From: Nitrososphaerota archaeon
Lineage (GTDB): Archaea; Thermoproteota; Nitrososphaeria; Nitrososphaerales; Nitrosopumilaceae
Reading direction: 5' to 3'
Length of the DNA stretch: 5,347 nucleotides
Assembly: GCA_022565935.1 (NCBI GenBank)
Contig: JADFJY010000074.1
Coordinates: 1-5,347, forward strand
The number at the start of each line of letters is the position of its first letter. Position 1 is the stretch's first letter. Shown piece after piece: positions 1 through 4,233 of this stretch. Under the pieces are notes generated by a model. That model ran no database searches, was not told the origin of the DNA, and worked only from the letters and a program-made list of their open reading frames with translations. Both the position numbers and the translations under genes were made by a program.

Positions 1-241
1 CACCTTTTCCATCCACCCAATATGTGCTGAACTTTTTGTACATTTCATAAGAACCAAAGTACAATTCCTCACATTCGCCGTGTGTTGGACAAACTTTAGT
101 CATGAAGACCTGACTATCTCGCTCAAAGACTTCTGCATCCAGAATCATATTACAGTCTGGACAGATACTTTGAGTGAATCTAATAGTAGATTTTTTGCTT
201 AAACTTTTAGACGATTGATTAGATATCTGAATTAGAGCCAT
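1..241 (-). CDS. tes: Radical-SAM protein resembling tetraether lipid synthase (Tes), N-terminal fragment
   Basis: Translating the minus strand from the ATG at 241-239 gives 80 uninterrupted residues running off the left edge. An in-frame TAG lies two codons upstream, which supports this start. After about 20 Ser/Lys-rich residues comes a Cys-rich region: CPDC (C27, C30), then CPTHGEC (C51, H54, C57), then a Y-G-S-x-E-M-Y-K-K-F stretch and W-V-D-G-K-G. This order matches the N-terminus of the MJ0619-type radical-SAM family, which includes Tes. Tes joins the phytanyl chain ends of two archaeol-type lipids to make membrane-spanning GDGT lipids. The extra N-terminal cysteines probably bind metal. 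The radical-SAM CxxxCxxC motif should lie beyond the window, so the class is inferred from the N-terminus only, and a Tes paralogue with another substrate is possible. It is divergent from the TrmB gene. Confidence 0.66.
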   Translation of the reverse strand, partial: MALIQISNQSSKSLSKKSTIRFTQSICPDCNMILDAEVFERDSQVFMTKVCPTHGECEELYFGSYEMYKKFSTYWVDGKG

Positions 242-268
242 GACTACAATGGTCGTTTTTCTGAATTA

Positions 269-276
269 GTATATAA
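269..276 (-). promoter_or_regulatory. TATA-like box for the Tes-like gene
   Basis: On the minus strand this reads TTATATAC, centred about 32 bases before the ATG at 241. An archaeal transcription start about 25 bases downstream would leave only a few bases of leader. The position and the lack of a Shine-Dalgarno motif support it; no start site has been measured. Confidence 0.5.
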
Positions 277-324
277 TCAATTTCATACTTGGCCCCGTGT
301 GGAATTTAGGATGTAGGTAGATGT

Positions 325-334
325 GATTAAATAC
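325..334 (+). promoter_or_regulatory. TATA-like box for the TrmB-DtxR operon
   Basis: GATTAAATAC is centred about 26 bases before the ATG at 356, the spacing expected if transcription starts at or next to the start codon (leaderless mRNA). There is no purine-rich ribosome binding site between it and the ATG. Confidence 0.5.
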
Positions 335-339
335 AAAAC

Positions 340-354
340 TGATCGATAAGATCA
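340..354. promoter_or_regulatory. Inverted repeat TGATC-N5-GATCA, possible operator
   Basis: A perfect 5+5 base inverted repeat with a 5-base spacer (GATAA) lies between the TATA-like box and the ATG of the TrmB gene. A protein bound here would cover the likely transcription start, so autoregulation is an obvious possibility. The half-sites are short and could occur by chance in AT-rich DNA, and they differ from the TACT-N3-AGTA type of site described for Pyrococcus/Thermococcus TrmB. Confidence 0.3.
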
Positions 355-355
355 A

Positions 356-1123
356 ATGAGTATTTCTGATAAAACAAAAAAGGCATTAGAAAAAATTGGT
401 CTTACAAGTTATGAGATCAGAACATTTTCTGCTCTACTCAAAGCAGGCGAACAAACAGCATCTGATCTTAGCCAAAAGTCAGGAGTACCATATTCAAAAA
501 TTTATGAGGTGTTAGGAACTTTAGAAGAGAAAAGTTGGATTGGTTCTGATGATTCAAGACCAACAAAATATTTTGCAAAATCACCAGCAACAGGAATAGA
601 AACTACAAAACAAAAAATGGAAGGTGATTTTTTACAGAATCAAAATGTAATTTTAAACGAATTAGTTCCATTATATGAGAAAAGTGGAACTAGTGAAAAA
701 CCAGACATTTGGGTACTTTCAGGAGGAGCCAACATTGCTGCAAAAATTTTAGAAATGGTAGATTCTTGTAGAAATGAAGTAATGATTGCAATACCAGAAG
801 CTGGAGAAGAACTAGTCAAACAAGCATTACCAAAATTAAGATCACTTCATGATAAAGGAGTAGACATTACAATACTTGCTTCAGATACAATGGAAAAAGA
901 ATCTATTCAAGCAATCAAAAGAGTTGCAACTGTAAAAATCAAGAAAGGGTTATTTGCAGGAGGTATAATATCAGATAAAAGATATGTGGTAATATTATTA
1001 GGTCCAGAAATAGCAGGTGAAAACGCCTCAGACGTGGTGGCAATTTGGGCAGATCATGCAGGATTAGCAGGATTTGCACGTCAATACTTTGAATATTTAT
1101 TAAAAGATTCAAAGAAAGTATGA
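356..1123 (+). CDS. TrmB-family transcriptional regulator
   Basis: This 255-residue protein has an N-terminal winged helix-turn-helix at about residues 8-75. Its core, T-A-S-D-L-S-Q-K-S-G-V-P-Y-S-K-I-Y-E-V-L, followed by L-E-E-K-S-W-I, is the TrmB signature for DNA recognition. A helical, coiled-coil-like linker follows at about 80-110. The C-terminal alpha/beta domain (about 117-250) contains the segments D-I-W-V-L-S-G-G and E-V-M-I-A-I-P-E-A-G and resembles the phospholipase-D-like fold of many TrmB proteins. I see no HKD catalytic motif, so a regulatory role fits. The sugar-binding module of classical maltose-type TrmB is not evident, and the ligand is unknown. The gene heads an operon with the DtxR-like gene one base downstream and is divergent from the Tes-like gene, so it might control itself, its partner or the lipid gene. 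The ATG is placed about 26 bases after a TATA-like box, which supports this start. Confidence 0.87.
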   Translation: MSISDKTKKALEKIGLTSYEIRTFSALLKAGEQTASDLSQKSGVPYSKIYEVLGTLEEKSWIGSDDSRPTKYFAKSPATGIETTKQKMEGDFLQNQNVILNELVPLYEKSGTSEKPDIWVLSGGANIAAKILEMVDSCRNEVMIAIPEAGEELVKQALPKLRSLHDKGVDITILASDTMEKESIQAIKRVATVKIKKGLFAGGIISDKRYVVILLGPEIAGENASDVVAIWADHAGLAGFARQYFEYLLKDSKKV

Positions 1124-1124
1124 T

Positions 1125-1574
1125 ATGGATACAAAAGACGATGAAATTCTATTTGTAGGAACTGCAGATGCAGAACATATAGAGATGTATCTAAAAGCAA
1201 TTTGGCACATCAAAGAAAGAGGAGGAGATGTCAAAATTAGCACTATCGCCAAAATGCTCAGTGTTAGACAACCAAGTGTAGTTCAAATGCTCAAGAAATT
1301 AAATGGAAAAAATTTGGTGAATTACAACAAAGCAGGAGTGAAACTCACAGAAGAGGGTCAATCAGTTGGTGCAACTATGATGAGAAATAGCAGGGTGTTA
1401 GAAGTTCTAATGGAAAGTCAACTAAAAGTAGAAATTGATGAGGAAATGATATGTGGAATTGAGCATCATATGAACATACAATTTACAGATGCTCTGTGTA
1501 CAATGCTAAAGCATCCAAGAAAATGTCCACATGATCATGATATTCCAATGGGTGAATGTTGTAAATCTACTTGA
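1125..1574 (+). CDS. DtxR/IdeR-family metal-dependent transcriptional repressor
   Basis: This 149-residue protein has the two-domain DtxR core. A winged helix-turn-helix spans about residues 17-80 (E-M-Y-L-K-A-I-W, then I-S-T-I-A-K-M-L-S-V-R-Q-P-S-V-V-Q-M-L-K-K-L), and a dimerisation/metal-binding domain spans about 80-149. M21 in H-I-E-M-Y-L aligns with Met10 of DtxR, and C110-x-x-E113-H114 aligns with Cys102-Glu105-His106. These are the primary-site ligands of DtxR, and the Cys points to iron-type rather than MntR-type sensing. The C-terminus carries CPHDHDIP and a final ECC. There is no third, SH3-like domain, so this is the short form. It should bind DNA when loaded with ferrous iron or a similar metal and repress uptake genes. 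It starts one base after the TrmB stop, so the two are almost certainly co-transcribed. The exact metal is inferred. Confidence 0.88.
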   Translation: MDTKDDEILFVGTADAEHIEMYLKAIWHIKERGGDVKISTIAKMLSVRQPSVVQMLKKLNGKNLVNYNKAGVKLTEEGQSVGATMMRNSRVLEVLMESQLKVEIDEEMICGIEHHMNIQFTDALCTMLKHPRKCPHDHDIPMGECCKST

Positions 1575-1590
1575 GTGAAATAATATCCTA

Positions 1591-1601
1591 AAAGATATAT
1601 C
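1591..1601 (+). promoter_or_regulatory. TATA-like box for the small zinc-ribbon gene
   Basis: AAAGATATATC is centred about 27 bases before the ATG at 1624, the distance expected for a leaderless transcript. This separates the small gene from the upstream regulator operon and supports its being real. Confidence 0.45.
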
Positions 1602-1623
1602 ATCTTAGAAATTATATTTTAAC

Positions 1624-1788
1624 ATGGCATGTTTTTGTGGATGTGAAACATATGAAAAAAATGATGATGGATTCAAGATAGCATGTGTAAAATGTGGACA
1701 TGGACCTCAAAATCACGATGATAAATGGAGAGAGTCTTCAAGAAAGAATGAATCACAAAGTCAAAAACGTGAAGTAGACTTTGGATAG
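1624..1788 (+). CDS. Small zinc-ribbon-like protein, 54 residues
   Basis: An intact ATG-to-TAG frame encodes 54 residues beginning M-A-C-F-C-G-C-E and continuing C-V-K-C-G-H. The cysteines (C3, C5, C7, C21, C24) and nearby histidines (H26, H31) look like a compact zinc ribbon, with knuckles near C5-G-C7 and C21-x-x-C24. The second half is hydrophilic and charged (K-W-R-E-S-S-R-K-N-E-S-Q-S-Q-K-R-E) and probably a disordered tail. Archaea, including Nitrososphaerota, carry many such orphan mini zinc-ribbon proteins, usually of unknown function in nucleic-acid or protein binding. Support for coding comes from the paired CxC/CxxC pattern, a TATA-like box at leaderless distance and a neat fit between two genes, with its stop only 4 bases from the yjbQ stop. 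No specific function can be given. Confidence 0.72.
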   Translation: MACFCGCETYEKNDDGFKIACVKCGHGPQNHDDKWRESSRKNESQSQKREVDFG

Positions 1789-1792
1789 AAAA

Positions 1793-2212
1793 CTATTCAC
1801 CAATTATTTTAACTAAGACTCTTTTTGGTCTCTTTCCATCAAATTCTCCATAGAAAATTTGTTCCCATGGACCAAAATCTAATTCTCCATTAGTGATAGC
1901 AACTACAACTTCTCGTCCCATTACTTGTCGTTTTAGATGAGCATCTGCATTATCCTCACCAGTTTTATTGTGATCATACTGATCAATTGGTTCATGCGGT
2001 GCCAAATATTCTAACCACTTTTCATAATCCTTATGCAAACCACTTTCATCATCATTAATGAAAACACTAGCAGTGATGTGCATTGCATTTACAAGACAAA
2101 GTCCTTCTTGGATTTTACTTTTTGTAACTAGTTTTCTGACATTGGGAGTAATATTGACAAAGGCTCTTCGTGTTTTCACATGAAATGTAAGATGTTCAGT
2201 CAGAGATTTCAT
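1793..2212 (-). CDS. yjbQ: YjbQ/UPF0047 family protein (putative secondary thiamine-phosphate synthase)
   Basis: This 139-residue protein matches the length and conserved blocks of the YjbQ family (TIGR00149 type). These are H45-x-T-A-S, N53-x-x-E56, a polar loop with D87-N-A-D-A-H92-L-K, and the C-terminal signature L-D-F-G-P-W-E-Q-I-F, followed by E-F-D-G-K-R-P-K-R-V-L-V-K. E. coli YjbQ has weak thiamine-phosphate synthase activity in suppressor assays, but the true role in archaea is not settled. The His/Asp/Asn cluster could bind a metal or phosphate ligand. It is probably cytoplasmic: no signal peptide or membrane segment is visible. The ATG at 2212 is preceded by an AT-rich, weakly TATA-like stretch about 25 bases upstream. 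Immediately upstream on the same strand is a C/D box sRNA candidate, so sRNA and gene may share a transcript. Confidence 0.88.
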   Translation of the reverse strand: MKSLTEHLTFHVKTRRAFVNITPNVRKLVTKSKIQEGLCLVNAMHITASVFINDDESGLHKDYEKWLEYLAPHEPIDQYDHNKTGEDNADAHLKRQVMGREVVVAITNGELDFGPWEQIFYGEFDGKRPKRVLVKIIGE

Positions 2213-2247
2213 ATTTATTCAAAGTAAATCATTCATTAAAATCCTAA

Positions 2248-2306
2248 GGCAGGCTCAGAACTCAAGATCCTCATCATCACTCAAAGGGATAGGTACATCA
2301 CTGCCC
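2248..2306 (-). ncRNA. C/D box guide sRNA, predicted to target tRNA-Leu(CAA) C34
   Basis: Read on the minus strand, the order is box C GTGATGT (2301-2295, one base off RTGATGA), a 10-base guide (2294-2285), D' box TTGA (2284-2281), a 3-base spacer, C' box ATGATGA (2277-2271, perfect), a 12-base guide GGATCTTGAGTT (2270-2259) and D box CTGA (2258-2255, perfect). The ends can pair as GGGC (2306-2303) with GCCT (2254-2251), or GGCAG with CTGCC. The order, the spacings and the roughly 59-base length match archaeal C/D sRNAs, which assemble with L7Ae, Nop5 and fibrillarin to add 2'-O-methyl groups. The D guide complements GACUCAAGAUCC (11 Watson-Crick pairs plus one G-U), the expected anticodon arm of tRNA-Leu(CAA). 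The fifth base from box D then faces C34, the wobble base. The tRNA gene is not in this window, so the target is inferred. No other gene explains this stretch. Confidence 0.72.
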
Positions 2307-2353
2307 GCAAGTCATATTTCAAGTAGATTCCTATTGAGTCTTTCAATAAGCTT

Positions 2354-2360
2354 GATAAAT
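2354..2360 (+). promoter_or_regulatory. TATA-like box for the gene at 2384
   Basis: GATAAAT is centred about 27 bases before the ATG at 2384, consistent with a leaderless transcript. It also lies upstream of the minus-strand sRNA candidate, so this short region probably holds promoters for both directions. Confidence 0.4.
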
Positions 2361-2383
2361 GGCTAATAGATTAATCATTCAAA

Positions 2384-2800
2384 ATGGTTATAATTGATAC
2401 TCCAGCTTCGGTGGAAAGTTTTCGAAAATTTATCTTTTCAAGCACATGCAAATCTTATGCACCAAGAAGCTATTTGGAAGATTTTGAGGTATTTCCAGAA
2501 AGAGATGATAATTTGGGATCAGTTTACGTAGAAGCAGCTGATAAAGTAACTTTGAAAAAAATTAGAGACATTACATTTGTAAATGCAAGAGATATTCTCG
2601 GTATAATTTATAATTCAAAAAGTGGCAACACATCACTAAAATGGCGCCAGACAAGAAAAAACAATGGTAAAGTAACAGGTGAAGCTTCTGCAAACTCTTT
2701 AACAAATCTATCAGAATCAGGTGTTCTTACTTTAGATTGGGTTGAAAACTATCTAAAGAAAAAATCTGAAGAAGAAAAGACCAACAAAGTTACAAGCTAA
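2384..2800 (+). CDS. Conserved-looking hypothetical protein, 138 residues, upstream of Pelota
   Basis: I do not recognise this family. The protein begins M-V-I-I-D-T-P-A-S-V-E-S-F-R-K-F and has a mixed alpha/beta-looking body. That body includes Y-L-E-D-F-E-V-F-P (about 30-38), S-V-Y-V-E-A-A-D-K-V-T-L-K-K-I (46-60) and D-I-L-G-I-I-Y-N-S-K-S-G-N (70-82). A basic stretch, K-W-R-Q-T-R-K-N-N-G-K, follows at 86-96, and the C-terminal tail from about 125 is charged and Lys/Glu-rich. No signal peptide, membrane helix or cysteine pair is visible; there is a single Cys at 22. Codon use matches the neighbours and the frame is intact, so it is very likely a real gene. It sits 32 bases before Pelota on the same strand and may be co-transcribed with it. 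The basic segments would allow RNA or ribosome binding, but that is speculation. Confidence 0.75.
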   Translation: MVIIDTPASVESFRKFIFSSTCKSYAPRSYLEDFEVFPERDDNLGSVYVEAADKVTLKKIRDITFVNARDILGIIYNSKSGNTSLKWRQTRKNNGKVTGEASANSLTNLSESGVLTLDWVENYLKKKSEEEKTNKVTS

Positions 2801-2803
2801 ACT

Positions 2804-2817
2804 CTTTTCTTTTTGTA
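2804..2817 (+). terminator. T-rich tract, possible intrinsic termination signal
   Basis: A pyrimidine-rich run with TTTT and TTTTT blocks follows the stop codon of the 138-residue gene directly, the type of U-rich signal used by archaeal RNA polymerase. Because Pelota begins only 32 bases after the stop, it might attenuate rather than end transcription, or it might simply be chance AT-richness. Confidence 0.3.
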
Positions 2818-2832
2818 TGCTAGAAGAATATC

Positions 2833-3882
2833 ATGATTACAAAGATTATTGATGAGAATTCAATTTCTGTCAAGCCAGAAGATTCTGATGATCTTTTGAA
2901 TTTACGTCGTATAATTAAAAAAGAGGACAAAGTAATTGGAGATACAACTAGAGTTTTAAAACAAGACAAGGATTATTCAAGACCTGACAAGGGAGAAAGA
3001 ATCAAAGTCAGAATTTCGTTAATAGTAGAAAAAATTTCGCTTGATGATGTCTTAGATAGATTAAGAATTGCTGGAATAATTTCTGAATCAAGTAATGAAT
3101 TAGTACCACATGGATCACATCATTCATTTATTTTAAAAATAAATGATGGAATAACAATTTCAAAGAAAAAATGGTTACCAATTGAAAAGAATCTTCTAGA
3201 ATCAAATAATAATCAGGTAGGTTTTGTACTTGTTGCAATTGATACCGGTGATTGCGGTATTGCAAAACTAAGAGGGACACATTTAGAGTTTATTCCAAAT
3301 ATTTATTCTGGGTCTAGTGGAAAGAGATACAAAACTAATTTTAATATTGAAAAATTTTTTGAGCAAGTACAACTAGCAGTATCAACAGTACTCAAGGATG
3401 GAGATTTAATTGTAATTTTTGGTCCTGGTGAAACAAAAAAAAGATTTTCTAATTTCATTCAAAAATCGCAAAACACACAAAAATACAAAGTTCAAGTCGT
3501 TGATGGAATTGATTCTGGTGGAGAAGATGGAATTTACATATTTACAAAATCTCAATCCATGAAAGAAATAATGTCAGATAGCAAGTTGGCAAAGGCTTCA
3601 TCAATTATTGATGAAGTAATGCTTCTTGCAAATAAAAAAAGTAGAAAATTCACTATGGGGTTTGATGAAACATTTAATGCAAATCAGATAGGAGCTGTCG
3701 AATCCCTTGTATTTTCAGACAAAGCAATTCAAGACAATGAACAAAAAATGATAGATTTTCTAAATGATGTTGAAAGCAAAGGAGTAAAAATTTATAGTGT
3801 TGATTCATCCACAGACATTGGTTTAAGAGTTACAGGTTTAGGTGGAATAGTTTCTTTATTACGTTATGCAGTAGAATCTTAA
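2833..3882 (+). CDS. pelA: Archaeal Pelota (aPelota), ribosome rescue / mRNA surveillance factor
   Basis: This 349-residue protein has the length and three-domain layout of archaeal Pelota, homologous to eukaryotic Pelota/Dom34 and eRF1. The N-terminal Sm-like domain (about 1-125) has D-S-D-D-L-L-N-L-R-R-I-I, G-D-T-T-R-V-L-K and H-S-F-I-L-K-I-N-D-G-I-T-I-S-K-K-K-W. The central domain (about 128-255) has V-L-V-A-I-D-T-G-D-C-G-I-A and the loop F-G-P-G-E-T-K-K-R-F, with no GGQ, as expected for Pelota rather than a release factor. The C-terminal domain (about 256-349) ends with D-S-S-T-D-I-G-L-R-V-T-G-L-G-G-I-V-S-L-L-R-Y. Pelota acts with an EF1A-like GTPase and ABCE1 to split stalled ribosomes in the cytoplasm. 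The start has no Shine-Dalgarno motif. Its TAA overlaps the cutA stop on the other strand. Confidence 0.95.
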   Translation: MITKIIDENSISVKPEDSDDLLNLRRIIKKEDKVIGDTTRVLKQDKDYSRPDKGERIKVRISLIVEKISLDDVLDRLRIAGIISESSNELVPHGSHHSFILKINDGITISKKKWLPIEKNLLESNNNQVGFVLVAIDTGDCGIAKLRGTHLEFIPNIYSGSSGKRYKTNFNIEKFFEQVQLAVSTVLKDGDLIVIFGPGETKKRFSNFIQKSQNTQKYKVQVVDGIDSGGEDGIYIFTKSQSMKEIMSDSKLAKASSIIDEVMLLANKKSRKFTMGFDETFNANQIGAVESLVFSDKAIQDNEQKMIDFLNDVESKGVKIYSVDSSTDIGLRVTGLGGIVSLLRYAVES

Positions 3883-4190
3883 TTTGTAGATTCTATTAGC
3901 CAGTTTAGATATGATTTGTTAATTGAAGTAACATCAATTTCTGCTATTTCAGGAACATCATATGGATGAGTTTCTTTAATTTTCTTTTTTAGTAGTTTCT
4001 TGTTTTTTGTTGTAGTTTTGAATATAGCAAGATATTCAGATGTATTTTCTATTTTTTTATTCCAAGAGTAAATTGAAGAGATTTTTGAAATATTGACACA
4101 TGCAACTATTTTATTTTTTACAAACTCATTTGCAATTTTTGTAATTGATTTTTTGTTAGGATAAGTTGAGATAATTATAACTGGCTTCAT
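3879..4190 (-). CDS. cutA: CutA1-like divalent cation tolerance protein
   Basis: This 103-residue protein has the normal CutA1 length and all its conserved blocks: I-S-T-Y-P-N at the start, A30-C-V-N-I, Y41-S-W-N-K-K-I-E, E52-Y-L-A-I-F-K-T and H75-P-Y-D-V-P-E-I, near the C-terminal I-N-K-S-Y-L-N-W. CutA1 forms very stable ferredoxin-like trimers. It was named from copper tolerance in E. coli, but its physiological role remains unclear, and metal or small-ligand signalling has been suggested. The protein is very Lys-rich (K-N-K-K-L-L-K-K-K-I-K), and those AAA codons create T-tracts on the opposite strand, where Pelota transcripts must end. The ATG at 4190 lies about 26 bases after a TTTAAA-type box, consistent with a leaderless mRNA. 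Confidence 0.94.
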   Translation of the reverse strand: MKPVIIISTYPNKKSITKIANEFVKNKIVACVNISKISSIYSWNKKIENTSEYLAIFKTTTKNKKLLKKKIKETHPYDVPEIAEIDVTSINKSYLNWLIESTN

Positions 4191-4196
4191 AGTAAC

Positions 4197-4205
4197 CGAT
4201 AAATG
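4197..4205 (+). promoter_or_regulatory. TATA-like box for the site-2 protease gene
   Basis: CGATAAATG is centred about 32 bases before the proposed TTG start at 4234. It would give a transcription start a few bases before that codon. Support is by position and resemblance only. Confidence 0.3.
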
Positions 4206-4211
4206 TCCGTA

Positions 4212-4220
4212 CTTTAAAAA
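4212..4220 (-). promoter_or_regulatory. TATA-like box for cutA
   Basis: On the minus strand this reads TTTTTAAAG and is centred about 26 bases before the cutA ATG at 4190. The element is AT-symmetric and also lies just upstream of the plus-strand protease start, so the two genes have very closely packed divergent promoters. Confidence 0.45.
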
Positions 4221-4233
4221 ATTAACAATTAAT

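Noticed and set aside
242..355. Riboswitch or structured RNA in the Tes-TrmB intergenic region
   Set aside because: Apart from the short inverted repeat and the two TATA-like boxes I see no stem-loop set of useful length, and both genes look nearly leaderless.
1650..1672. ATGATGATGG, a possible C box on the plus strand
   Set aside because: It falls inside the zinc-ribbon coding frame (Asn-Asp-Asp-Gly codons), and no D box or guide architecture follows at the right distance. Similar TGATGA hits in the Pelota and TrmB genes are also Asp codons.
3971..4058. T-rich runs as dedicated intrinsic terminators
   Set aside because: They are the reverse of Lys AAA codons in cutA. They may work as termination signals for Pelota, but they cannot be told apart from coding constraint, so they are mentioned only as a possibility.
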